Assembly: GCA_037442205.1 (NCBI GenBank)
Contig: JBBIQS010000037.1
Span: 1-64,000 of the forward strand
DNA: 64,000 nucleotides
DNA from: JBBIQS01 sp037442205
GTDB lineage: Bacteria; Myxococcota; Myxococcia; Myxococcales; UBA5297
Direction of reading: 5' to 3'
Shown here: positions 27,410 through 35,679 of the stretch, piece by piece
How the letters are laid out: the number at the start of each line of letters is the position of its first letter
Position numbering within the stretch: position 1 is the stretch's first letter
Notes under the pieces: generated by a model
What the model was told of the DNA's origin: nothing
What the model saw: the letters and a program-made list of their open reading frames with translations, nothing else
The model's database searches: none
Translations under genes and position numbers: made by a program

Positions 27410-28003
27410 ATGGAGCGCAGCTACAAGGTGAGGGAGTTCAACCATCTCAAGGGCCTCAAGGGCCTGAGCGACACCCAGCTCGAGCAGCACTTCAAGCTGT
27501 ACGAGGGCTACGTCAAGCAGACCAACCTGCTGCGCGAGCAGATCACCGAGATGCTGACCAAGGGCCAGGCGGAGACCCCGATCTTCGCCGAGCTCAACCG
27601 GCGGCTGCCCTTCGAGCAGAACGGGATGGTGCTGCACGAGTACTACTTCGACAACATGACCCCCAGCGGCGGCGAGCTGCCCAAGTCTGGCGCCTTCGCC
27701 AAGGCGGTCGAGGACAACTTCGGCTCGGTCGACAACTACAAGAAGGACCTGCTGAGCATGGCCAAGATGCGCGGGGTGGGCTGGGTGCTGACCCTGCAGG
27801 ATCCCACCACCGGCCAGCTCGGCAACCGCTGGGTCACCCTGCACCAGGACGGCAACATCGCCGGCTACCGGCCGATCCTGGTCCTCGACATCTGGGAGCA
27901 CGCCTGGACCGTGGACTACAAGCCCACCGAGCGCGCCAAGTACCTCGAGGCCTGGTTCCAGAACGTCAACTGGAAGGCCGTCGAGGGCCGGCTGGGCAAG
28001 TAG
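27410..28003 (+). CDS. Fe/Mn superoxide dismutase
   Basis: A 197-residue dismutase. Metal ligands by position are His27 (EQHFKLYEGY), His76 (VLHEYYFDNM), Asp160 and His164 (LDIWEHAWTVDY). The second-sphere His found four residues after the first ligand in most SODs is Tyr31 here, as in a divergent subfamily seen in Acidobacteria and Myxococcota. There is no signal peptide, so it acts in the cytoplasm. The start ATG follows AAAGGAGAAAG; a long upstream open frame is spurious. A strong terminator follows the gene. The metal (Fe or Mn) cannot be assigned from sequence. Confidence 0.93.
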   Translation: MERSYKVREFNHLKGLKGLSDTQLEQHFKLYEGYVKQTNLLREQITEMLTKGQAETPIFAELNRRLPFEQNGMVLHEYYFDNMTPSGGELPKSGAFAKAVEDNFGSVDNYKKDLLSMAKMRGVGWVLTLQDPTTGQLGNRWVTLHQDGNIAGYRPILVLDIWEHAWTVDYKPTERAKYLEAWFQNVNWKAVEGRLGK

Positions 28004-28069
28004 TCCTCGCCCGGCTGCATCCTGAAGTTTCGCCGCCGGGAGGAATCGCTCCTCCCCGGCTCGGCATCA

Positions 28070-28107
28070 GGCCGGACGCGCGGCTCTCCCGCGTCCGGCC
28101 TTTTTTT
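28070..28107 (+). terminator. Rho-independent terminator of the superoxide dismutase gene
   Basis: A perfect 11-base stem (28070-28080 with 28090-28100) around a 9-base loop, followed by seven T residues. It is the clearest terminator in the window. Confidence 0.9.
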
Positions 28108-28463
28108 GCGCTAGAGGTCTCCTCTGCGAGCGCGTCCGCGGCGTCAGTCCTCGGAGTACCCGGTCGTCGCCACCGCGGAGAAATCAGGCGCCGGATCTCA
28201 CAGATCCGCTCCGGCCAGGCAGCAGGCGCCGCTCGCCGCGCTCCGGCCAGCGCCCAGACCTCGCGCGCGAAGGATTGGGCCCCTCTCCTGCGGCCGCGGC
28301 GGTAGCAGCTCGGGCCTCAGGAAGCAGCGTCCTCTCCGGCGAGCGCGAGCCGCATCCTCGACCGCGGCGGTCTCCGGGTTCGCCGATCCCGTGGGGGGCG
28401 CTTCGGCTCGTTGAGCCCTCGGCCGGCCATTGCCTGAGTGCGCGCCACGGACGCACCCAACGA
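28108..28463. other. Intergenic region between two convergent terminators
   Basis: About 356 bases without a supported gene. It holds a small perfect hairpin, 7-base arms at 28192-28198 and 28202-28208 around a CAC loop. I saw no tRNA fold or conserved coding frame. Confidence 0.4.
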
Positions 28464-28497
28464 CGAAGCGGGCCCCGGCGAACCGGAACCCGCTTCG
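28464..28497 (-). terminator. Terminator hairpin of the rplM-rpsI operon
   Basis: Nine-base arms (28464-28472 and 28489-28497) lie 23 bases beyond the rpsI stop on the minus strand. The following sequence is not T-rich, so termination may be partial. Confidence 0.55.
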
Positions 28498-28519
28498 AGG
28501 AAAGACAGGCAGCGCGTGC

Positions 28520-28915
28520 TTAGCGCTTGCTGAACTGGAAGCGACGGCGGGCGCCGGGCTGACCGTACTTCTTGCGCTCGACCGCGCGGGCGTCGCGGGT
28601 CATGAAGCCGGCCTTCTTCAGCACCGAGCGGAACTCGGGGTTGAGGGCGCACAGCGCGCGGCTGATGCCGTGGCGGATGGCGCCGGCCTGGCCAGAGAGG
28701 CCGCCGCCGCAGACGGTGACGTTGACGTCGAGCTTGTCCTTCTGCTCGACCAGCTCCAGCGGCTGCTTGAGGACCATCTTCGAGGTCTCGCGGCCGAAGT
28801 AGTCGTCGATGGTGCGGTCGTTGATGGTGATCACGCCGGTCCCCGGCTTCAGGTGGACGCGAGCCACCGACTCCTTGCGACGACCGGTTCCGTAGTTCTT
28901 GTGAGCCTCAGGCAT
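28520..28915 (-). CDS. rpsI: 30S ribosomal protein S9
   Basis: A 131-residue protein. Diagnostic parts are YGTGRRKESVARVHLKPG, the central GGGLSGQAGAIRHGISRAL block, and the basic C-terminal tail KKYGQPGARRRFQFSKR that reaches the P-site tRNA. It lies 36 bases downstream of rplM, the standard operon order in bacteria. Confidence 0.97.
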   Translation of the reverse strand: MPEAHKNYGTGRRKESVARVHLKPGTGVITINDRTIDDYFGRETSKMVLKQPLELVEQKDKLDVNVTVCGGGLSGQAGAIRHGISRALCALNPEFRSVLKKAGFMTRDARAVERKKYGQPGARRRFQFSKR

Positions 28916-28951
28916 CGTCTTCTTCCTTAAGTCTGCGAAACGCTTGAAAGT

Positions 28952-29386
28952 TTAGGCCTCGACCTTGAACTCGACCGGCTTCTGGGCGGCGTGCTTGTGC
29001 TCGGCGCCGGCGTAGACCTTGAGCTTGGTCATCATCTGGCGGCCCAGGGCGTTGCGGGGGAGCATACGGCGGACCGCGTTGATGATCAGGTCCTCGGGGT
29101 GCTTCTCGCGCAGGTCGGCGGGGTGGGTGATCACCAGGCCGCCCGGGTGCATGGTGTGGTGGTAGTAGTTCTTGTTCTGCTCCTTGGTGCCGGTCAGCTT
29201 GACCTTGGCGGCGTTGACCACCACCACGTGATCACCGGTGTCGAAGGAGGGGGTGAAGCGGGGGTTGAGCTTGCCCTTGAGGATGCCGGCGATCTGGCTG
29301 GCCGCCCGGCCCAGGACCTTGCCGTCCACGTCCACGAGGAGCCAGCGGCGCTTGATGTCGGCCGGCTTTGCGCTGTAGGTACCCAT
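28952..29386 (-). CDS. rplM: 50S ribosomal protein L13
   Basis: A 144-residue protein with the L13 signatures RRWLLVDVDGKVLGRAAS, GDHVVVVNAAKVKLTG and AVRRMLPRNALGRQ. It is the first gene of the rplM-rpsI operon. An A-rich ribosome site (AAAGGGTCAAAGAAA) precedes the ATG. A near-consensus promoter lies about 100 bases upstream. Confidence 0.97.
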   Translation of the reverse strand: MGTYSAKPADIKRRWLLVDVDGKVLGRAASQIAGILKGKLNPRFTPSFDTGDHVVVVNAAKVKLTGTKEQNKNYYHHTMHPGGLVITHPADLREKHPEDLIINAVRRMLPRNALGRQMMTKLKVYAGAEHKHAAQKPVEFKVEA

Positions 29387-29487
29387 TTTCTTTGACCCTT
29401 TTGTCGCCCAGTCTGAAAGGCGCGCCCTGCGTCAGCCGCGGGAGCTGCCACTTGTGTTCCCGCAGTACGGCGGGCAGAAAGCGGGCT

Positions 29488-29516
29488 CTTTTAGGGTAAG
29501 CGACACTGCTTGTCAA
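29488..29516 (-). promoter_or_regulatory. Sigma-70-type promoter of rplM-rpsI
   Basis: On the minus strand a perfect -35 TTGACA (29511-29516) is followed after exactly 17 bases by the -10-like TAAAAG (29488-29493). This predicts a leader of about 95 bases before the rplM start. The leader contains complementary TGCGGGA and TCCCGC segments that could form a hairpin. Confidence 0.75.
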
Positions 29517-29668
29517 GACCTTTGCCCTGCGGGCGTCCGAGGCCGCGGCCGGTTCATCGATTCGCGGGCGGCGCATCTTCAGATCCAGCGCCGGCATCCA
29601 ATCCCGCCTCGACAACGCCGGACACTTTCTGGCAGCGTACCCGGCGCTCTCGAGCCAGGAGGAACCCC

Positions 29669-31459
29669 ATGACCGTGCGCTACCAGGTCGGCATCGCCGA
29701 CGCCCACGCCCACCTCTACGAGGTCGAGGCGCGCTTCCCGGCCGGCGACGGCCCCTTGGCGCTGTGGATGCCGGTCTGGACCCCGGGCAGCTACCTGGTG
29801 CGCGAGTTCGCCCGCCAGGTGCAGGACTTCGCCGCCTTCGACGCCGCCGGCAAGCCGCTGCCTTTCGAGCGCAAGGACAAGAACACTTGGGTCGTCTCCG
29901 GCAAGGGCGAGCGCTCCGTCCGCTACCGGGTCTATGCCAACGAGCTGACCGTGCGCACCAGCCACCTCGACGACAGCCACGGCTTCTTCAACGGCGCCAA
30001 CCTCTTCCTCACCAGCGACGCCCACCTCGGCCGCCCGTGCCAGTTGGTGGTGTCGATGCCCGAGGGCTGGAAGGCCTCCTGCGCCCTGCCCTCGGCCGCC
30101 GGGGTCGCGCTCGCCGGCAACAGCGCCGCCTTCGCCGCCAAGGACTTCGACGAGCTGGTCGACTCGCCGGTCGAGATGGGCACCCACGCCCTGCTGACCT
30201 TCGAGGCCGCCGGCAAGCCGCACGAGGTCGCGATCTGGGGCCAGGGCAACTACGACCCCAAGCAGCTCACGGACGATCTCAAGGCGATCTGCGAGACCGA
30301 GGCCAAGGTCTTCGGCGGGCTGCCCTTCGACCGCTACCTCTTCATCCTGCACCTGACCGACAAGGGCCGCGGCGGGCTGGAGCACGCCCAGAGCACGGTG
30401 CTGCTCTGCCCGCGCCAGGGCTTCAAGCCTCGCAAGAGCTACGAGGACCTCTTGGCACTGGCCAGCCACGAGTACTTCCACCTCTGGAACGTCAAGCGCA
30501 TCAAGCCCAAGGCGCTGGTGCCCTTCGACTACCAGCGCGAGAACTACACCCGGCTGCTGTGGGCCTTCGAGGGGTTCACCAGCTACTTCGACACCCTGCT
30601 GCTGCGCCGCGCGGGGCTCATCGACGCCGGCAAGTACCTGGAGAAGCTGGGCGAGGCGATCACCGCGCTGCAGTCGGTGCCCGCCCGGCGGGTGCAGCGG
30701 CTCGACGAGGCCAGCCTGGTGACCTGGGTCAAGTACTACCGGCAGGACGAGAACACGCCCAACAGCGGCGTCAGCTACTACGTCAAAGGCGAGGTGGTGG
30801 CGGCGCTGCTCGACGTCGCGCTGCGCGCCGCCACCGACGGCAAGCGCTCGCTCGACGATCTGATGCGGCTGCTCTTTGAGCGCTACGGCGACGGCCGCGG
30901 CGTTCCCGAGGAGGGCGTGGAGGCGGCGGCGCTGGAGCTGGGCGGCGCTGGGCTCAAGGAGTTCTTCGACCGCGCCCTGCGCTCCACCGAGGAGCTCGAC
31001 TACTCGCTGTTCGAAAAGGCCGGCCTGTCCCTCAAGACCCGGCCCAAGAAGAACGCTCAGGACAAGGGCGGGACCCGGGGCGAGGACCACGACGCCGACG
31101 CCGGCTGGCTGGGCGTCGAGCTCAAGTCGGGCGACAAGGCGGTGGTGGCCACCACACTCCACGCCTCGCCGGCGGAGAAGGGCGGGCTCTACGCCGACGA
31201 CGAGCTCATCGCCGTGGACGACGCCAAGGTCAGCGGCTCGAACCTGCTGGAGCGGATCGGCGAGCGGCGCGCCGGGGAGAAGGTCCGCGTGGCCCTCTTC
31301 CGCCGCGAGCAGCTTCTCGAGCGGACGGTGGAGCTTTCGCTGAAGCCGGCGGAGGCCTGCTATCTCGAGAAACTGGCGCAGCCGAGCGAGTCCCAGCGGG
31401 CGCTGCTGGCCGGCTGGCTGGGCCAGGACCTGTGGAGCCAGGAAGCCAAGGGCGCCTGA
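29669..31459 (+). CDS. M61-family peptidase with a C-terminal PDZ domain
   Basis: A 596-residue protein. An N-terminal beta domain (about 1-190, ALWMPVWTPGSYLVREFAR) is followed by the M61 catalytic domain with the zinc motif HEYFH (267-271), HLWNVKRIKP, and the third-ligand Glu in LLWAFEGFTSYFD. A PDZ domain (about 500-575) closes the protein. M61 (glycyl aminopeptidase) enzymes cleave N-terminal Gly or Ala. No signal peptide is seen. The ATG at 29669 has AGGAGGAA upstream. It is upstream of glnA on the same strand with a 131-base gap, probably a separate unit. Confidence 0.92.
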   Translation: MTVRYQVGIADAHAHLYEVEARFPAGDGPLALWMPVWTPGSYLVREFARQVQDFAAFDAAGKPLPFERKDKNTWVVSGKGERSVRYRVYANELTVRTSHLDDSHGFFNGANLFLTSDAHLGRPCQLVVSMPEGWKASCALPSAAGVALAGNSAAFAAKDFDELVDSPVEMGTHALLTFEAAGKPHEVAIWGQGNYDPKQLTDDLKAICETEAKVFGGLPFDRYLFILHLTDKGRGGLEHAQSTVLLCPRQGFKPRKSYEDLLALASHEYFHLWNVKRIKPKALVPFDYQRENYTRLLWAFEGFTSYFDTLLLRRAGLIDAGKYLEKLGEAITALQSVPARRVQRLDEASLVTWVKYYRQDENTPNSGVSYYVKGEVVAALLDVALRAATDGKRSLDDLMRLLFERYGDGRGVPEEGVEAAALELGGAGLKEFFDRALRSTEELDYSLFEKAGLSLKTRPKKNAQDKGGTRGEDHDADAGWLGVELKSGDKAVVATTLHASPAEKGGLYADDELIAVDDAKVSGSNLLERIGERRAGEKVRVALFRREQLLERTVELSLKPAEACYLEKLAQPSESQRALLAGWLGQDLWSQEAKGA

Positions 31460-31590
31460 CGCGGCGCGTTTCCCGCTTGCGGCCCCGCGGCGCGGGCACT
31501 AAAAAGTCGAGCCGGCGTGCCGGGTTCTGAACGGCCCGAAAAACTCGCAAAACCCTGATTTCGCTCGCGTTCGATCGAAAAGGAGCAGCA

Positions 31591-33039
31591 ATGAAGGCCA
31601 AGGACGTCATCGGGTTCGCCCAGGACAAGAAGGCCACCTTCGTGGATCTGAAGTTCATGGACTTCGTCGGGATGTGGCAGCACTTCTCCATCCCGCTGTC
31701 CGAGCTGAAGGAGGACGTCTTCGAGGAGGGGCTGGGCTTCGACGGCAGCTCCATCCGCGGCTGGCAGCCGATCCACGCCTCCGACATGATGGTCATCCCC
31801 GACGCCACCACCGCGGTGATGGACCCCTTCATGAAGGAGCCCACCCTCTCGCTGATCTGCAACATCGTCGACCCGATCACCCGCGAGGCCTATAGCCGCG
31901 ACCCGCGCAACATCGCCCAGAAGGCCGAGAAGTACCTCAAGCAGACCGGCATCGGCGACGTGGTCTACTTCGGCCCCGAGGCCGAGTTCTTCGTCTTCGA
32001 CTCGGTGGCCTACGACTCGGGCCCCAACCACAGCTTCTACCGGCTGGAGTCGGACGAGGGGCAGTGGAACTCGGGCCGGACCAGCGATCCGGGCGTGGGC
32101 AAGGACGGGTCGATCATCCAGCGCCCCAACCTGGGCTACAAGCCGCGCTACAAGGAGGGCTACTTCCCGGTCGCCCCTACCGACAGCCAGCAGGACCTGC
32201 GCGCCGAGATGTGCAAGGTCATGAACCAGGTGGGGATCGAGGTCGAGCGGCAGCACCACGAGGTGGCCACCGCCGGCCAGGCGGAGATCGACATCCGCTT
32301 CAATCCGCTGACCAAGGTCGCCGACCAGCTGATGTGGTTCAAGTACATCATCAAGAACGTGGCCTGGCAGCAGGGCAAGACCGTGACCTTCATGCCCAAG
32401 CCGCTCTTCGGCGACAACGGCTCGGGCATGCACTGCCACCAGTCGATCTGGAAGGCCGGCAAGCCGCTGTTCGCCGGCGAGGGCTACGCCGGCCTGTCGC
32501 AGATGGCGATGTGGTACATCGGCGGCATCCTCAAGCACGGCCCGGCGCTGGCAGCGCTGTGCAACCCCACCACCAACAGCTACAAGCGGCTGGTGCCCGG
32601 GTTCGAGGCGCCGGTGAACCTGGCCTACTCCAGCCGCAACCGCTCGGCGTCGATCCGCATCCCGATGTACAGCCCGAGCCCCAAGTCCAAGCGCATCGAG
32701 TTCCGCTCGCCGGACCCGAGCTGCAACCCCTACCTGGCCTTCGCGGCGATGCTGATGGCCGGCCTGGACGGCATCGAGAACAAGATCGACCCGGGCGATC
32801 CCTTGGACAAGGACATCTACGGCCTGTCGCCGGAGGAGCTCAAGGACATCCCCAAGATGCCCGGCTCGCTGGAGGAGGCGCTGTCGGCCCTCAAGAAGGA
32901 CCGCGAGTTCCTGCTCAAGGGCGACGTCTTCACCGAGGACGCCCTGGACATGTGGATCGACATCAAGATGGAGAAGGAAGTGAACCCGGTGCGGCTGCGC
33001 CCGACCCCGCTCGAGTTCGCCCTCTACTTCGACATCTAG
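31591..33039 (+). CDS. glnA: Glutamine synthetase type I
   Basis: A 482-residue ATP-dependent enzyme condensing ammonia and glutamate, assembled as a dodecamer. Signatures are FDGSSIRGWQ (residues 50-59), the Glu metal ligand in YFGPEAEFF, the NGSGMHCHQS block, and RSASIRIP. The Tyr410 in KDIYGLSPEEL aligns with the adenylylated Tyr397 of E. coli, so regulation by GlnE is possible. AAAAGGAGC precedes the ATG. A terminator follows, so the gene is probably monocistronic. I saw no clear sigma-54 site upstream. Confidence 0.96.
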   Translation: MKAKDVIGFAQDKKATFVDLKFMDFVGMWQHFSIPLSELKEDVFEEGLGFDGSSIRGWQPIHASDMMVIPDATTAVMDPFMKEPTLSLICNIVDPITREAYSRDPRNIAQKAEKYLKQTGIGDVVYFGPEAEFFVFDSVAYDSGPNHSFYRLESDEGQWNSGRTSDPGVGKDGSIIQRPNLGYKPRYKEGYFPVAPTDSQQDLRAEMCKVMNQVGIEVERQHHEVATAGQAEIDIRFNPLTKVADQLMWFKYIIKNVAWQQGKTVTFMPKPLFGDNGSGMHCHQSIWKAGKPLFAGEGYAGLSQMAMWYIGGILKHGPALAALCNPTTNSYKRLVPGFEAPVNLAYSSRNRSASIRIPMYSPSPKSKRIEFRSPDPSCNPYLAFAAMLMAGLDGIENKIDPGDPLDKDIYGLSPEELKDIPKMPGSLEEALSALKKDREFLLKGDVFTEDALDMWIDIKMEKEVNPVRLRPTPLEFALYFDI

Positions 33040-33060
33040 CCGGTCCCGCTAATCGATCGA

Positions 33061-33095
33061 AAGGCGCCGCTCCTTGCCGGGGCGGCGCCTTTTTC
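33061..33095 (+). terminator. Rho-independent terminator of glnA
   Basis: A perfect 10-base stem (33061-33070 with 33082-33091) around an 11-base loop, leading into TTTTT. It begins 22 bases after the glnA stop. Confidence 0.88.
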
Positions 33096-33161
33096 GTTGC
33101 GGGCCGGGATGCTGGGCAGGCTCGACCAGGCCCGCGGCGGCGAACGACTGCTCGCCCTCGC

Positions 33162-33572
33162 TCAGTGGCACCCCGGGAATCCGCCCGGGTCCGAGACCAG
33201 CGCCTGGCTCGCCGCACCGAGCCTGGCCAGCGCCACCTTGCGGTGCTGGGTGAAGCGCAGGCCGCAGTGGTCGGCATCCACCTGAACCTCGAAGCTCGCC
33301 GGCTGGTAGCCCTGCGCCGAGACCTCGACACGGATCTTCCCCGCGCCCCCGGTCAGCGCCCGGCAGCCGGAGGCGAAGTCCTGGCACTCGGCCTCGGACA
33401 GCGCGTTCCCGGCCGCCTTCTCGGTCCCGCTGAGCGCGATCGTCAGCAGCGGCGCCCCGGTCTCCCCGTCGACCGCGGTCACCTCCACCGCGCTGCCGCT
33501 CTCGCACTTGGGGCAGGGCTGCAAGCCGCACCCGGCCAGCAGCCCCAGCAACGCCATGGTCAGTCGCTTCAT
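33162..33572 (-). CDS. Small Cys-rich lipoprotein, tandem copy B
   Basis: A 136-residue lipoprotein (lipobox LLAGC, lipidated Cys15). The mature N terminus carries a CPXC pair (QPCPKCESG), followed by a beta-sandwich region with VRVEVSAQGYQPASFEVQV-like strands and several further Cys. It is a diverged tandem duplicate of the gene just upstream on the same strand, with matching QPCPxC and VSAxGYxxxSFxVxV motifs. A start 15 bases upstream (33587) is an alternative. The fold resembles carboxypeptidase-regulatory or PEGA-like domains. Function unknown. Confidence 0.7.
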   Translation of the reverse strand: MKRLTMALLGLLAGCGLQPCPKCESGSAVEVTAVDGETGAPLLTIALSGTEKAAGNALSEAECQDFASGCRALTGGAGKIRVEVSAQGYQPASFEVQVDADHCGLRFTQHRKVALARLGAASQALVSDPGGFPGCH

Positions 33573-33594
33573 CGACGAGATCCCCATCGCTCGC

Positions 33595-34008
33595 TCACCG
33601 GCAGGCCGGCGCATCGGGCAGCGCGGTCGCCCACGAGGCCCGCCCTTGGACCAGCGGGCATAGCCGCACCTCGCGCCGCGCCGTGTCCTGCAGCCCGCAG
33701 CCGTCCTGGACCACCTCCACCGAGAACGACTGCGCCGCGTACCCCTCGGCGCTCACGTCGATCCGCACCCGCCCCGGCTTGGCGTCGAAGGCCTCGCAGC
33801 CCAGGCCGCACTCGGCGCCGCGCAGCGACGGCTGGATGGGGCTGCCGTCCTCGTTGAACCCCGAGACCGCGCCGGCGAAGTAGACCCGGTCGGACTCGCA
33901 GTCGCGGACGGTGATCTCCAGGGCCGGGCCGCCCAGACAGTTCGGGCAGGGCTGACACGACGCCAGAGCCGTCCCCGCCGCCAGCGCCGCCAGAGCCTTT
34001 GCGACCAT
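33595..34008 (-). CDS. Small Cys-rich lipoprotein, tandem copy A
   Basis: A 137-residue lipoprotein with a lipobox-like ALASC and the same mature start (QPCPNCLGG) as its tandem neighbour. The core (VRIDVSAEGYAAQSFSVEV) is a predicted beta domain, and the protein has about nine cysteines, which suggests disulfides in the periplasm. It lies 22 bases upstream of copy B, so the two are probably cotranscribed. The pair looks like a local gene duplication with divergence. Function unknown. Confidence 0.7.
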   Translation of the reverse strand: MVAKALAALAAGTALASCQPCPNCLGGPALEITVRDCESDRVYFAGAVSGFNEDGSPIQPSLRGAECGLGCEAFDAKPGRVRIDVSAEGYAAQSFSVEVVQDGCGLQDTARREVRLCPLVQGRASWATALPDAPACR

Positions 34009-34306
34009 CCGAAGTAGCCTCCCCGCGGCCCCCGGCGCGGCGGGCGCATTCTGGCCGAGAACCTTCCGCGCCGTCGAGCCCGCCGGTTCTCGCGCCGACC
34101 TCCCTCTCTCTCCGCAGGCCTGGCAAGCGAGCGATCGAGGGCTCGGCTCTTATTGGTCGCCAGTCCACAGAGGGTTGGCGGCCCCGAGGGCGGTGCTCAG
34201 TCTTAACTGGCGCGTTTCCCGGGGGGAACGGGGAGGCGCGGGGAGGGGCGACAAGGCTCCTCTCCAACGAAATTCAACCGGGGCAAGGCCCCTACAGCGA
34301 GTGCAC

Positions 34307-35512
34307 ATGGCAGAGGAAGGGATGGCGGGGGGAACCACGGTCGGCGAGCAGGAGCCCTCGTTCGAGCAGATGCTCGAGGAGAGCCTGGCGCATGCCCGGG
34401 TGAGGCTGGAGAAGGGCGACCGGGTCCGCGGCCGGGTGATCGCGCTCGACGCGCGCGAGGCGGTGGTGGACCTGGGCGCCAAGCGCGAGGCGCTGTTGAA
34501 TCTCTCCGACCTGACGCCCAGCGGCGAGCCGCTGGAGCTGCACGTGGGCGACGAGGTCGAGGGGACCATCGTCAACGAGGGGGACGAGGGGGAGCCGGCG
34601 CGGCTGACAGCCCAGGTGCCGGGAGGGCGCCTGGGCCGCCAGTACCTGGCCGAGGCGCGGCGGGAGAACCGCACCGTGGTCGGGGTGGTGCGCGGCTTCA
34701 ACCGCGGCGGGCTGGAGGTGCAGATCGGCGGGGTGCGCGCCTTCTGCCCCATGTCGCAGATCGACAGCCGCCCGCCCGACGACCTGTCGCAGTTCGTCGG
34801 CCAGCGGATGAGCTTCAAGGTCCACGACCTGCGCGGGCGGCAGGTGGTGGTTTCGCGGCGCTCGATGCTCGACGAGGAGCGCAGCCAGAAGGCCGCGGAG
34901 ACCCTCTCCAAGCTCGCCGAGGGGCAGGTGGTCCACGGCGTGGTGGCCTCGCTGCACGACTTCGGGGCCTTCGTCGACCTGGGGGGAGTGGACGCGCTCC
35001 TGCCCACCAGCGAGGTGACCCGCCGGCGCATCAGCCGTCCCGCGGACGTCCTCAAGGCGGGCCAGGAGATCGACGCCCAGGTGCTCAAGGTGGACCTGGG
35101 GGACGCGCGGCGCCGGGCGCGGGTGACGGTGTCGCTCAAGGCGCTGGAGGCCGATCCCTGGGAGGAGGCGCGCTCCTGGCTGGTGGAGGGGGCGGCCTTC
35201 CGCGGCAAGGTGGTGGGCATCCAGCCGTTCGGGGTGTTCGTGGAGCTGGTGCCGGGGGTGGACGGGCTGATCCACGTCAGCGACCTGGCTGGCGGGCGGC
35301 GCATCGAGAACCCGGCCGATCTGGTGACCGTGGGCCAGGAGCTGGACGTGATGGTGGGCCCGGTGGACTGGGAGAGCCGCCGGGTGTCGCTGGCCCCGAT
35401 CGTGCCGGTGGAGGCCGAGGGCGAGCGCACCGTGGCCCAGTCCTCGCCGTCCAAGGAGTTCAACACCACCCTGGGCGACGCCCTGCGCGAGCGCGGCGCC
35501 GGCCACGAGTAG
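34307..35512 (+). CDS. Protein with four S1 RNA-binding domains (ribosomal S1-like)
   Basis: A 401-residue protein made of four consecutive S1 domains, beginning at about residues 36, 125, 205 and 290 (for example GDRVRGRVIALDAREAVVDLG and GAAFRGKVVGIQPFGVFVEL). It is shorter than E. coli S1 (six domains) and resembles four-domain S1 proteins in other phyla, so it may be the main S1 or a paralogue. The last two domains are the best conserved. The ATG at 34307 is preceded by CGAGTGCAC with no strong site; an ATG 15 bases later is an alternative. Confidence 0.85.
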   Translation: MAEEGMAGGTTVGEQEPSFEQMLEESLAHARVRLEKGDRVRGRVIALDAREAVVDLGAKREALLNLSDLTPSGEPLELHVGDEVEGTIVNEGDEGEPARLTAQVPGGRLGRQYLAEARRENRTVVGVVRGFNRGGLEVQIGGVRAFCPMSQIDSRPPDDLSQFVGQRMSFKVHDLRGRQVVVSRRSMLDEERSQKAAETLSKLAEGQVVHGVVASLHDFGAFVDLGGVDALLPTSEVTRRRISRPADVLKAGQEIDAQVLKVDLGDARRRARVTVSLKALEADPWEEARSWLVEGAAFRGKVVGIQPFGVFVELVPGVDGLIHVSDLAGGRRIENPADLVTVGQELDVMVGPVDWESRRVSLAPIVPVEAEGERTVAQSSPSKEFNTTLGDALRERGAGHE

Positions 35513-35679
35513 CGGGAGAGGGTGACCGACGCCCGCCCCGGGCTCCGCGAGGGCCTGGGGCGGGCGTTCGCCTGTCCAGCGGCGCCCGGCGCTCCCCCGG
35601 CGGCGTGCTGGATTCCGGCCGCTGTCGCAGATCGGTCATTGCGAGGCCGAACCGGCAACAGCTACACTCGGCGCGCGCC

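Noticed and set aside
28108..28463. Possible tRNA or small RNA between two terminators
   Set aside because: No cloverleaf fold, CCA end or conserved motif could be made out.
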